A stretch of DNA of 64,000 bases. Source: Collinsella sp. GTDB lineage: Bacteria; Actinomycetota; Coriobacteriia; Coriobacteriales; Coriobacteriaceae. The position numbers were made by a program, and so were the translations under genes. The stretch covers positions 1 to 64,000 of the forward strand of contig DXZQ01000014.1 of NCBI GenBank assembly GCA_019419585.1, written 5' to 3'. This document shows, piece after piece, positions 35,713-43,986 of this stretch (position 1 is its first letter; every line of letters starts with the position of its first letter). The notes beneath the pieces are model-generated. The model had not been told where the DNA came from. It did no database searches and saw nothing but the letters and a program-made list of their open reading frames with translations.

Positions 35713-35747
35713 GCAAACCGCCTCGTAAATGAGTGGTTTGCCCTTTT
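35713..35747 (+). terminator. Terminator just inside the left end
   Basis: GCAAACC and GGTTTGC pair around an inner CTC/GAG stem and are followed by CCTTTT. It would stop transcription entering from the MFS/phosphatase operon into the element. Confidence 0.65.
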
Positions 35748-35798
35748 CATCTTGCTGCTATGCAACTTTTTCACAACTTTTGAGTGCTGGATTCGCCC

Positions 35799-36149
35799 CT
35801 AGCCGCGTCTTTTAGCCATCGCATCCCGCAGCGCCCGAAGCACTTCGATTGCCACGGGCAGCTCGTCGACCTCGAACGAATCCAGGATCTCTCGCACCTC
35901 TAACGAAAGCGTCGACTTATCAGGCCTCGGCTCGTCGGACAGCAGCGCGTCGGCGCCGACCGAAAGCTCCTCGGCAATCTTCGATAGCACGGGCAGGCTC
36001 AGCTTAGTGTTTCCGGTCTCGATATGGCTCATATGCGTGACGGAGATGCCGACCTTTCCTGCCAGCGCCTCCTGCGACATCCCGCAGGCCTTACGGTACC
36101 GCCGTATGCGTTGGCCTATTTCGAAATACTTCACACTATCACCGCCCAT
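35799..36149 (-). CDS. XRE-family helix-turn-helix regulator of the mobile element
   Basis: A 116-residue phage-repressor-type regulator. The HTH is residues 12-65: IGQRIRRYRKACGMSQEALA, GKVGISVTHMSHIETGNTKL, then LSKIAEELSVGADALL. It is the leftmost gene of the element and is transcribed away from the cargo. The start is not certain: the ATG at 36149 has no good ribosome site, and a GTG at 36134 with GGTGAT upstream would shorten it by five residues. The inverted repeat at 36144-36179 overlaps both, with a -10-like TATACT at 36191-36196 upstream, so autoregulation is plausible. Confidence 0.82.
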   Translation of the reverse strand: MGGDSVKYFEIGQRIRRYRKACGMSQEALAGKVGISVTHMSHIETGNTKLSLPVLSKIAEELSVGADALLSDEPRPDKSTLSLEVREILDSFEVDELPVAIEVLRALRDAMAKRRG

Positions 36150-36179
36150 ACGAATCAATCTGACTTGAATCGTATGGGC
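36144..36179. promoter_or_regulatory. Inverted repeat over the start of the XRE gene
   Basis: GCCCATACGAATCAA and TTGAATCGTATGGGC match in 14 of 15 positions around a 6-base spacer. It is either an operator for the XRE protein or, read rightward, a terminator followed by ATTTTT. Confidence 0.55.
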
Positions 36180-36262
36180 ATTTTTCTGCAAGTATAATAA
36201 ACTGTAAGGGCTAATTATTGCCTATGTAGTTCAATTATGAGCAATAGTCAGCATTCCGAAAA

Positions 36263-36285
36263 CGGGTGCGCCGAAGGCGCACCCG
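36263..36285 (+). other. Perfect leader hairpin before the first cargo gene
   Basis: CGGGTGCGCC, GAA loop, GGCGCACCCG: a perfect 10-bp stem with a 3-base loop, 25 bases before the GTG start at 36311. It has no T-run, so it is more likely a stabilising or translational element than a terminator. Confidence 0.55.
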
Positions 36286-36310
36286 CATATCGAGGAGAAG
36301 GGTAAAGGCC

Positions 36311-37114
36311 GTGGGGGAACAAACGGCAGATCTGCTGTCGGGAATCACGACCGCGCACGACCTGATGCATCGCGTGGTCAATCTGCAAAATCGCATCAAC
36401 CAACTGACCACGCAGTTCTCGCAAAAGACAGCAAGGAAGACCAAGCGGCACCCCGTGCTCTATGCCATAGCCGGTTTCCTCATCGTCTTCACGCTCATCA
36501 CGAGCACGCCGCTCTGCGCGCTCACGTATCCGTTCTCCCTCCCGTTCTACGCGACCGGAGGACCGGACCTCCAAAGGGACGTCTGGAATGCCATAAACCT
36601 GATCGTCTCCGCCGTCATCGGCGTGGTCCTCTACCTGGTCATCGCCAAGGCGGCCGACACGTCCCGCGCCCGCCGCAACGTCTATATCGACAACAACAAC
36701 GCCGTGGTCGACGCAAATAACCAGGCGCTCGCGCAGAGCATCGAGCAAACCAAGCAGGAGATCTTCACCGTGTAGCAACGTTGGGCGGCAGAGGTCGCGC
36801 CGTGGTACCCCATGGACTATGACAACACCGCAGCCGTCGACTTCTTCCTCTCCGCCGTGCGCAACCATCGCGCCACCACCGTGCAGGAGATGGTGAACCT
36901 CTACGAGACCGAGATGGACCAGCGACGCATGGAGGCGGGGCAGCAGGAGATGCTCAACCAGCAGCGCATCGGCAACATGCTCCAGATCGGCAACCTCTTT
37001 ATGCAGGGGCAGATTCTCAACCAGGCCCAGCAGATCAACGCGAACACCGCAAGCACGAGCAGGAACGTCGATTGGATCGCGCGCGATGTGTTCGGCAAAC
37101 GCAACGGACTGTAA
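36311..37114 (+). pseudogene. Two-span membrane coiled-coil protein, paralogue A, interrupted by an amber codon
   Basis: This is a paralogue of the intact 262-residue protein at 40658. It opens at GTG 36311 (GEQTADLLSGITTAHDLMHR), has two membrane spans (about residues 48-69 and 88-111) and a coiled coil, then reads EIFTV followed by TAG at 36773. The same frame continues without further defect (QRWAAEVAPWYPMDYD to DVFGKRNGL) to 37114. The intact copy has Gln154 where this has the stop, so one C-to-T change explains it. An internal ATG at 36812 could still make the C-terminal 100 residues. Function is unknown. Confidence 0.8.
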
Positions 37115-37162
37115 CCGGCCGATTTAACGAAAACGTAAACCCAAAAGAAAGGAAAAGGGAAG

Positions 37163-38422
37163 ATGAAATCAACGACATGGAAAAGAGGGGTGCTGACCCT
37201 CGCGGGCGTGTTCGCCCTGTGCGTAGCACTGCTGTCCGGCGCGCGCGGCGCCTATGCCGAGGAAATCAGCGGCAACGGCTGGACGCTCAACGACGGCGTG
37301 CTCACGTTGACGGCGGACATCCCCACGGCAACCACATATGACTGGACGCAGTACGCCTCGCAGATCACAGAGATCAAGGTTGCCGAGGGCGTCACGGAAA
37401 TCCCCGGCACCGCGTTCGCCTCGTACGGTAGCGTCCAGTACAGCAACCTGCATAAGGTGACGCTGTCCTCCACGGTGAAGACCATCAGGGTCTCCGCATT
37501 CGCGGACAACCCTAGCCTCACCGAGGTCCATCTGAACGATGGGCTGGAGCGCGTGTGGAACTGCGCGTTCCAGAATGCGGGATTCACCGAGATCAAGCTG
37601 CCCGCAAACGTCGACTGGCATTCCGATGTCTTCGTCTACTGCAAGAAGCTCACCTCGGTGACCATTCCCTCCGGTTCCACATGGGGCGGCGGCGGCAACG
37701 CGCAGTTCTACGGCTGCACCAGCCTTGAGAACGTGCATGTCGAGGAGGGCGTGACCGAGATCCCCGACCAGTTCCTCAACCAATGCGACAGCCTCAAGAA
37801 TGTCTGGATCCCCAAATCCGTCACGGCCATCCATTCGACGCCCATTCTCAACTGCCGCATCATCGGCTACAAGGGGACCGAGGCGGAGCGCTATGCGAAG
37901 TGGCGTCAGGAGGTCGGCGTGAACACCGTTGAGTTCCATGCCATCGACGGCGACGCGCACGAAGGTACTTGGAAGGTCACGACCCCCGCGACCTGCACCG
38001 CGCCCGGGCAGGAGCAGCTGACATGCGATATCTGCGGGGCCGTCCAGACGCGCGAGATCGCGGCGACCGACCACACATGGGACAAGGGCACCGTGACTAC
38101 CGAGCCCACCGCGACGAAGGAGGGCGTGCGCACCTACACCTGCACCAAATGCGGCGCCACCAAGACCGAGACCGTCGCCGCCCTCGGGACGTCGACCGAG
38201 CAGAAAAAGCAAGCGCAGGCAAACGGCTCGAATGGCTCGAACGCAAAAACCGATGCCAAGAACGGCGAGCTGCCCAAGACGGGTGACAACATCCTCCCCT
38301 TCCTCGCAACGCTCGCAGTATCCTTGGCGCTCATCTCGGCCGGCGTCTTCATGGAGCGCATGCGCGCCTCAAAGTTATTTCTCAAGAGCGAACAGACATC
38401 ACGGAGGAAGGAAGCGGGATAA
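37163..38422 (+). CDS. LPXTG-anchored surface protein with BspA-like leucine-rich repeats
   Basis: A 419-residue wall protein. It has a signal peptide (GVLTLAGVFALCVALLSGAR ending GAYAEE), then BspA/LRR_5-type repeats (about residues 55-240; ITEIKVAEGVTEIPGTAF, LENVHVEEGVTEIPDQFL). Two cysteine-pair modules follow (LTCDICGAVQTRE and YTCTKCGATKTE, with DHTWDKGTVTTEPT). The end is a sorting signal: LPKTG at 370-374, a hydrophobic span and a basic tail. A sortase must act on it, but none is in the window. Such proteins often bind host or microbial surfaces. The ATG has AAGGGAAG upstream. It lies 3 bases before the next gene. Confidence 0.88.
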   Translation: MKSTTWKRGVLTLAGVFALCVALLSGARGAYAEEISGNGWTLNDGVLTLTADIPTATTYDWTQYASQITEIKVAEGVTEIPGTAFASYGSVQYSNLHKVTLSSTVKTIRVSAFADNPSLTEVHLNDGLERVWNCAFQNAGFTEIKLPANVDWHSDVFVYCKKLTSVTIPSGSTWGGGGNAQFYGCTSLENVHVEEGVTEIPDQFLNQCDSLKNVWIPKSVTAIHSTPILNCRIIGYKGTEAERYAKWRQEVGVNTVEFHAIDGDAHEGTWKVTTPATCTAPGQEQLTCDICGAVQTREIAATDHTWDKGTVTTEPTATKEGVRTYTCTKCGATKTETVAALGTSTEQKKQAQANGSNGSNAKTDAKNGELPKTGDNILPFLATLAVSLALISAGVFMERMRASKLFLKSEQTSRRKEAG

Positions 38423-38425
38423 GAG

Positions 38426-39457
38426 ATGGCTGACAGATCCGGCAAAAAGAAGCGGGCGGCACTGTGGGTGGCGATAGGTATCGCGGCGGTGGTCGCCATC
38501 TGCTGCGGAGGCGCCTATCTATATCTCTCGGCGCAGGTGTCCAAGACCTACGGCGTTCCCCTCGTCGTAAACGCCGAAGGGCTTGACACGCGAAAGGGCA
38601 CGAAGATCGCCATCCATGCCACCGGAAAGGACTCCTCGGGCAACAGTGTGGACAGCGTGTTCCACGCGGGGTCGGACTCTTCGGACATCGCCCTCAGGCC
38701 GGGAGATTACCGCCTTGCGATCGAAGCGTCACCCATCGCGGCGGACGGAACCATCTACGACACCAAGGGCGCGTCCACGAAGGTCAGCATCGACAAGGAC
38801 GGCAAAGTCAACGTCAAGAAGGAAATCACCATCAAGCCTGTCCCCGCAGAAGAGGTGACGGACGCGCAGATCGATGCGGCATATAAAGCAGCAAAGGACA
38901 GCGGCATAAGCTCGTCAAAGCTCGACAAGCTCAAAGAGAAGGCACAAAAGCGCAGGGACGACGCCGTGGCAGCCAAGAAGGCCGAGGAAGAGAAAAAGAC
39001 CGACGAGGCGAGCACTTCCGAGAGCGAGCAGACGTCAACGGACCAGGCATCCAGCGGTGGCCATTCGTTCACGACCGACTACTTCTACGTGGACGTGCCG
39101 TCCGATTGGAAGCAGAACGAGTGGAGCGTGACCAAGCTAGACGACCACACGTGGCAGATTTCGCACAAACCGGCCAACGACTACGGCGGCGCAATCTGCA
39201 TCGCCGTTGCGAAAGATAACCCGTGGCCGGTATACGGCACGCAGGAACTCGGCGCGACCGGCACCGGACTGAACGTATATGTCGGCAACGGGGCGGGAGA
39301 CGGCCTGGAGAAGTATCTGACGATCGGGCTCACCAAGTCATGGGACCCGAACGATCCCAACTCCGTCCGCGGCGACGGCATGACGAACTCCCAATTCCAG
39401 GATCAGCTCAACGCGAGAGAGTGGCTCAAGGCACAGCAGGAAAGCCAACAACAATAA
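38426..39457 (+). CDS. Signal-anchored extracytoplasmic protein with PGDY domain
   Basis: A 343-residue protein of unknown function. A basic N-terminus is followed by one membrane span (AALWVAIGIAAVVAICCGGA). The domain of residues 35-150 contains ALRPGDYRLAIEAS and IAADGTIYDTKG, a pattern shared with the proteins at 27128 and 41510. Then come a charged helical stretch (about 150-200, with EKAQKRRDDAVAAKKAEEEK) and a C-terminal domain of about 125 residues starting at HSFTTDYFYVDVPSDW. It is 3 bases after the LPXTG gene, so both are probably made together. The start has the LPXTG gene's GGAAGG tail as ribosome site. Confidence 0.75.
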   Translation: MADRSGKKKRAALWVAIGIAAVVAICCGGAYLYLSAQVSKTYGVPLVVNAEGLDTRKGTKIAIHATGKDSSGNSVDSVFHAGSDSSDIALRPGDYRLAIEASPIAADGTIYDTKGASTKVSIDKDGKVNVKKEITIKPVPAEEVTDAQIDAAYKAAKDSGISSSKLDKLKEKAQKRRDDAVAAKKAEEEKKTDEASTSESEQTSTDQASSGGHSFTTDYFYVDVPSDWKQNEWSVTKLDDHTWQISHKPANDYGGAICIAVAKDNPWPVYGTQELGATGTGLNVYVGNGAGDGLEKYLTIGLTKSWDPNDPNSVRGDGMTNSQFQDQLNAREWLKAQQESQQQ

Positions 39458-39601
39458 GTTGCATAGGGACAAGCCGAACGGCTCCGGAATCTTTACCGGG
39501 GCAGTCGTTCGACTTGCCCCCTTCCCATCAAAGCCGACGGGAAGGCATCGAGCAACAAGCTAAATCGACAAAGCAAGCGAACGCAAAAGGAGAAAACAAC
39601 C

Positions 39602-40588
39602 ATGAAGCAGTACACGAGGAGAGAGGCGCTCAAGCTATTCGGTATCGGGACGGTTGCCGTCGCGGGCCTTGGGCTGGCTGGATGTAGCGGTTCAGGCGAA
39701 GGCGTCAAGAACGCGAGCGAGCCCGTGCCTGCTTCGCAGGCTTTCGGCCAGGCGGGCGTGTGGATGGTCTACGACGGCGACGAGCAGATAGGAAAGGACG
39801 TGGCAATCGAGGAAGTCCTATCCTTCGACGGGAACGGCAACGCTGCGAGCTACCAGTGCAAGAGCCTGACCTTCGGCGACCTCGACGGTCTGTCCGACGA
39901 TGAAATCGTCGAGCTGGCGAAGCAGCAGGACGAAGCAGCCTTCAATGCTGCGAAGCAGGCGGCAATCGATGCTACCGATGAAGCTATCCAAGCGTGGCAG
40001 CAATGCTATGGCACATTGAAGGCAGAGGCGGACGCCGGTACGTACGATTCGATAGACTACTACGGAGACTATGGCATCGAGAATGTGCCCGAGGAAGACC
40101 GAGCCCAGGTCGTCGAGACGTACCAGACCACGTTGGACAACACGCAGGATGCTCTCGACGCTGCAAACAAAGGACAGGCATTCAATGAAGCTGCCGCTTA
40201 TCAAGAACCCGAGGCGAAGCCCTATACGCTCCGTCTCGAAACAGATGGCAGCGGTAATGCGGCGGCGAACGAGTCGCTTGTTTTCCAGCTCGCAAAGTTC
40301 TCCTTCTACCAAGCAAACATCAATGCGGATGAAAACGATCTAACAAGCGACAGAACACGCTTTCGCATTTTAAATGACTACGGTTGGGACAATAATGCCG
40401 AGATTCCCGACAGCGCGTTCAGCTCGACCAAAAAGTCCATCGAACTCTGCTCACCCACCTACTCGACCACCCAGACCGTCTATGGCACGACCTTCGGCGG
40501 TTACTCCGGCCTCGCCACCGTCGTGAACGAGGGGCACGCGGGCTTCACGTGGGACACCCCCGATGCCGAAGGGATAGAGGTGGGCTAG
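39602..40588 (+). CDS. Putative Tat-exported lipoprotein of unknown function
   Basis: A 328-residue protein. The N-terminus has a twin-arginine motif (TRREALKLFGIGTVAVAG) running into a lipobox (LGLAGC), so export in folded form and lipidation are predicted. The rest contains a long helical stretch (residues 90-190) and a C-terminal beta-rich part ending GHAGFTWDTPDAEGIEVG. I do not recognise a family. AAAAGGAG stands before the ATG. It lies between the PGDY protein and the intact coiled-coil membrane protein, all in the same direction. Confidence 0.72.
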   Translation: MKQYTRREALKLFGIGTVAVAGLGLAGCSGSGEGVKNASEPVPASQAFGQAGVWMVYDGDEQIGKDVAIEEVLSFDGNGNAASYQCKSLTFGDLDGLSDDEIVELAKQQDEAAFNAAKQAAIDATDEAIQAWQQCYGTLKAEADAGTYDSIDYYGDYGIENVPEEDRAQVVETYQTTLDNTQDALDAANKGQAFNEAAAYQEPEAKPYTLRLETDGSGNAAANESLVFQLAKFSFYQANINADENDLTSDRTRFRILNDYGWDNNAEIPDSAFSSTKKSIELCSPTYSTTQTVYGTTFGGYSGLATVVNEGHAGFTWDTPDAEGIEVG

Positions 40589-40657
40589 GCAATCGATACG
40601 CACGGATATAGCCCGATGGCAGCTCGGTCTATATCCGTGAAATAGAAAGGAGCAAAC

Positions 40658-41446
40658 ATGGAGGAACAGACAAGTCTGTTGCCAGGCGTTGCCACGGCGC
40701 ACGATTTGATGCATAGGGTGGTCAGTCTTCAGCAACGCATCAACCAACTCACCACTCAGTTCGCCGACAAGACGGAAAAGAAGACCAAAAGGCACCCCGT
40801 CCTCTACGCAATCGGGGGCTTCCTTATCGCGTTCACGCTTATCACGAGCACGCCACTTAAGGTGATAACGTATCTCCCCACCCTTCCGTTCTTCTCGATG
40901 GGAGGCACGGAGCTTCAATTGGCGGTCTGGAATATCGTGAACCTCATCGTCTCAGCTATCATCGGTGCGATTTTATACAAGGTCATAGCGAAGACAGCGG
41001 ACAAAAGCCGCTCCCAGAAAAATGCCGCGATTGACCAAAGCAACCAACGAGTTGAAGCCAACAACCAGGCCCTAGCCCAGAGCATCGAGCAAACCAAGCA
41101 GGAGATTTTCGCCGTACAGCAGCAATGGGCTTCGCAGGTCGCCCCGTGGTACCCCATGGATTACGACAGCATCGAAGCCGTGGACTTCTTCCTTGCTGCC
41201 GTGCGCAACCATCGCGCCACCACCGTGCAGGAGATGGTCAACCTCTACGAGACCGAGATGCACCAGCGCCGCATGGAAGCGGGCCAGCAGCAGATTCTCA
41301 ACCAGCAGCGCATCGGCAACATGCTGCAAATAGGCAACCTGTTCATGCAGGGGCAGATTCTCAATCAGGCTCAGCAGATTAACGCGAACACCGCCAGTGC
41401 GAGCGGCAACCTCGACTGGATGGCTCGCGCGATGGGAAAGCGCTAA
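40658..41446 (+). CDS. Two-span membrane coiled-coil protein, paralogue B (intact)
   Basis: A 262-residue protein of unknown function. The N-terminal 45 residues include a short coiled coil (HDLMHRVVSLQQRINQLTTQ). Two membrane spans follow (about 47-68 and 87-110), then a coiled coil to 165 and a well-conserved C-terminal region (VAPWYPMDYD, AVRNHRATTVQEMVNLYETE, Gln/Asn-rich NQQRIGNMLQIGNLFMQGQI). Both ends should face the cytoplasm. The paralogue at 36311 keeps almost the same C-terminus, which suggests a binding role for that part. AAAGGAG precedes the ATG. It is followed by the PGDY-type protein at 41510. Confidence 0.75.
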   Translation: MEEQTSLLPGVATAHDLMHRVVSLQQRINQLTTQFADKTEKKTKRHPVLYAIGGFLIAFTLITSTPLKVITYLPTLPFFSMGGTELQLAVWNIVNLIVSAIIGAILYKVIAKTADKSRSQKNAAIDQSNQRVEANNQALAQSIEQTKQEIFAVQQQWASQVAPWYPMDYDSIEAVDFFLAAVRNHRATTVQEMVNLYETEMHQRRMEAGQQQILNQQRIGNMLQIGNLFMQGQILNQAQQINANTASASGNLDWMARAMGKR

Positions 41447-41509
41447 GTAATGACGCGGTTGACATAACGAGGCAACTCGAAACCACCATGAAAGAAAAGG
41501 GGATGGATA

Positions 41510-42655
41510 ATGAACGGATTATCCCAGTGGGCGCGCTCGCATAAGCCCCAAGTCGCAGCGATAGCCGCTGCGATCGTTGTTGCGATCGTTGTTGCGACAG
41601 CCGTGGCAAGTGGAGCGTTCGCAACGTCCGAGCAACAACCAGAACAGCAGGAGTCAAGAACCGTCGATGTGGCCCTCAACGTCACGGCCGACCACGGCTG
41701 GGACGAGAACTCCACGCCCGCCATCGCCCATATCGAGGGCAACGATGTGGACTTCTACCACGCGGTGACCCCCGATGCCGAGGGCAACAAGGGTACTTCC
41801 ACGGTCGAACTCGCCGAGGGCGACTACACCGTGAGCTTCGTCAGCCCCGTCAACTCCGACGGTTCCGCATTCGACATCTATGACACGGGCGCTCCCGTCG
41901 ACATCACCGTCGACGCCGACGCGAAGACCGCACCTGCGGTCAACTGCCCTATGGCGCAGATTTCCGCCGACAAGGTCACCGACGAGATGCTCGCGAACAT
42001 CATCAACAAGACCAAGGACGCCATCAAGAAGGGTGACGAGACCTTGAAGGGCGATGCAGGTACTGGCATCCTCGACAAGCTCGACGGCAACGTCGCCAAG
42101 AACCCGAACGCGAGCGACAAGACCAAGCAGGAGGCGACTGACGCCGAGAAGGAAGTCGATGTCAACAAGGAGCCTGCCCAGACGACCCCGTCTGCCAAGA
42201 CCGACAACGCCAAGACTGACAACAACGCTGGTTCTCAGTCTTCCAACAACGGTTCTTCGAACTCTGGTTCGGCTTCCAGCAAGCCTTCCAAGCCCGCCCA
42301 TACGCACACTTGGGTGAACCATACGGCTACCCGCCAGGTCTGGGTGAGCAACTGGGTTGATGTGCCTGACTACGAGACCAAGACAATCTATGGCGGACAA
42401 CTCTACACGGAACAACCTGACGGAACATGGCTCAGCAACGGAGAGACGTACTGGTTCTACACCGATGCCGACTTCGAAGCATTCAAGAACCTTATCGTCG
42501 AAAAGATGAAGACCGAAGGGTATTGCGGCAACTACGTGAACCGCACTAAGACCGAGAAAGTACAGGTAGGCTCCCACAAGGAAGACCACGGTTCCTACAG
42601 CACCGAAACCTACGTGGACTACGTGTATTGCACCTCGTGCGGTGCTCATCAGTAA
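41510..42655 (+). CDS. Signal-anchored PGDY-domain protein with C-terminal cysteine-pair module
   Basis: A 381-residue protein of unknown function. An N-terminal membrane span (AAIAAAIVVAIVVATAVASG) precedes a domain of about 110 residues with VELAEGDYTVSF and SDGSAFDIYDTG, the third example of the PGDY pattern in this window. A helical stretch and a Ser/Asn/Lys-rich linker (200-260) lead to a C-terminal module from HTHTWVNHTATRQVWV to VYCTSCGAHQ with one CxxC pair. There is no sorting signal. It ends the rightward cargo operon, 60 bases before a strong terminator. Confidence 0.74.
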   Translation: MNGLSQWARSHKPQVAAIAAAIVVAIVVATAVASGAFATSEQQPEQQESRTVDVALNVTADHGWDENSTPAIAHIEGNDVDFYHAVTPDAEGNKGTSTVELAEGDYTVSFVSPVNSDGSAFDIYDTGAPVDITVDADAKTAPAVNCPMAQISADKVTDEMLANIINKTKDAIKKGDETLKGDAGTGILDKLDGNVAKNPNASDKTKQEATDAEKEVDVNKEPAQTTPSAKTDNAKTDNNAGSQSSNNGSSNSGSASSKPSKPAHTHTWVNHTATRQVWVSNWVDVPDYETKTIYGGQLYTEQPDGTWLSNGETYWFYTDADFEAFKNLIVEKMKTEGYCGNYVNRTKTEKVQVGSHKEDHGSYSTETYVDYVYCTSCGAHQ

Positions 42656-43010
42656 ACAATCCACATCCGGACAGCAAATCCTACCCAATCACAGAAGATA
42701 GCCAATCGTCTTCGAGGAGGAAGGCGGTCGCAAAGCGGCCACCTTCCTCTTTTTTACTCAGCAAAAACGAGAAATGGCATCTATTCGGAAAACGCGAAAG
42801 TAGATCAACGACAGCGCTCTGCCCTATCGAGGGCTCTTGATGGTCTCAGAGCGGATCGCGTTGAGACCCTATCGCATCCCGCGACCGCCAAAGGTCCTTT
42901 CATGGGTCTTTCAGCGGGCGCTTAGTGGGCTGCTAATGGGATACTGACGGGCAAGAGCGAAAAGATGCCTTCGGCATCGAGTGCCTCCAAAGTGAAAAGG
43001 AAGTACACAC
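42656..43010 (+). other. Gap with terminator and untranslated leader
   Basis: The first part holds the terminator at 42717-42755. The remainder has no credible gene; it contains a GGTCTCA/TGAGACC inverted repeat near 42840-42867 and the leader of the next gene, with AAAAGGAAG just before its ATG. Confidence 0.55.
42717..42755 (+). terminator. Rho-independent terminator of the cargo operon
   Basis: GAGGAAGG and CCTTCCTC pair, with an inner GGTCGC/GCGGCC stem, followed by six T residues. Confidence 0.88.
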
Positions 43011-43448
43011 ATGAACAACAAGCCATTAGAACCCAACAGCCCCCAGGAGGAGGCCATGTGGAGGGCGCAGGTGCTCAGGCGCACCGCCCGCATCTGCTCG
43101 GCGAAGGCCAAGGAGCTTGAGCGCATGGCGAAGGTGGACGGGAACGACCCCATGCGCGACAGCAGCACCCTGAAGGACGTGCTCAAGCGCATCGACAACG
43201 TGATGGAGTGGCGGTTCGTGAACGCTCTGGGCGAGGTCGTACTCGACGGGGACATCCTCGCGGAGAGCATCGACTGCGAGGCCCTGCGCACCATGCGCTA
43301 CTGCGTGGCTGAATGTCTCAAGCGAACCGAGGAGCGGGAAGCGGAGGGGAAAAGCGATGAGCGACTACGGCATCAAGACCTACGCCGACCTCGCCGAGAC
43401 GTGCGGGAACATGGTGCTCGCAAACGAGATGGCAAAACGCCCGCTTGA
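43011..43448 (+). CDS. Small hypothetical protein of the mobile element
   Basis: A 145-residue hydrophilic protein, rich in Arg and Glu, with a helical N-terminal half (EEAMWRAQVLRRTARICSAK, AKELERMAK). I do not recognise a family. Its last 30 residues are Arg-rich and overlap the start of the next gene by 92 bases, so the C-terminus may be under weak constraint. AAAAGGAAG precedes the ATG. Confidence 0.6.
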   Translation: MNNKPLEPNSPQEEAMWRAQVLRRTARICSAKAKELERMAKVDGNDPMRDSSTLKDVLKRIDNVMEWRFVNALGEVVLDGDILAESIDCEALRTMRYCVAECLKRTEEREAEGKSDERLRHQDLRRPRRDVREHGARKRDGKTPA

Positions 43449-43638
43449 GCTTGTGAGCGGGGACTGGGCGCCGTGGGAGGAGATTTTCCAGTGGTACATC
43501 ATACAGGACCCGTCGTTTGTCATGGATCACACGGGCGAGCCGGTGTTCTACGACGAGGAGCTTGACCTGTACGTCCTTGGGGTAAATCATCTAGGCACAG
43601 CTTGGCGGCTCGTGCCCGCTCCGATAATCCACGACTGA
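43357..43638 (+). CDS. Small hypothetical protein of the mobile element
   Basis: A 93-residue acidic protein with a compact, well-mixed composition (DYGIKTYADLAETCGNMVLA, WAPWEEIFQWYIIQDPSFVM, LYVLGVNHLGTAWRLVPAPI). GGAGGGG stands before the ATG, inside the preceding gene. A strong terminator follows its stop. Family not recognised; size and setting suit an accessory phage- or plasmid-type gene. Confidence 0.68.
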   Translation: MSDYGIKTYADLAETCGNMVLANEMAKRPLELVSGDWAPWEEIFQWYIIQDPSFVMDHTGEPVFYDEELDLYVLGVNHLGTAWRLVPAPIIHD

Positions 43639-43649
43639 AAAGACGCCGA

Positions 43650-43688
43650 AGGGCGCAGCGAAAACAATCGCTGCGCCCTTTATTTTTT
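43650..43688 (+). terminator. Rho-independent terminator
   Basis: AGGGCGCAGCG and CGCTGCGCCCT form an 11-bp stem with an 8-base A-rich loop, followed by TTATTTTTT. Confidence 0.88.
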
Positions 43689-43712
43689 GCTCCGCGCGCA
43701 CTCAAGACGCGC

Positions 43713-43856
43713 TTTCTACACGTCGTCACTTTACGCCTGAACTTGTAGAAAATCCTCCGAGAAGATCGCCCCGTTTATGGGGCTTTTCGAAGCGCTTTCT
43801 ACAACTGTCGCAATCTTCGACAAATTCAACCCTTGAAACATGCCTTGTTTTCTACA
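43713..43856. repeat. Four copies of TTTCTACA
   Basis: Three direct copies and one inverted copy lie within 144 bases; two of the direct copies extend to GCGCTTTCTACA, 83 bases apart. The arrangement resembles binding sites of a replication initiator or regulator. Confidence 0.6.
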
Positions 43857-43941
43857 GCGTTTCACGCCATATATCAGGAGAAATCGCCTTGGCTCCCTCC
43901 GCTATACGCTTCGGGGGCAAAAAAGGCAAAAGGGCATAAGG

Positions 43942-43986
43942 GGGACTGACGCAGCGTGCGCTGCGGTCGGCATAGCCGACAGTCCC
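43942..43986. other. Three-way-junction palindrome
   Basis: GGGACT/AGTCCC closes two perfect arms, GCAGCG-TG-CGCTGC and GTCGGC-ATA-GCCGAC. Such extrudable single-strand structures occur at transfer and integration origins; here the role is inferred. Confidence 0.5.

Noticed and set aside
36773..36775. TAG read as pyrrolysine or as programmed read-through
   Set aside because: There is no sign of a pyrrolysine system and the paralogue has plain Gln; a nonsense mutation is simpler.
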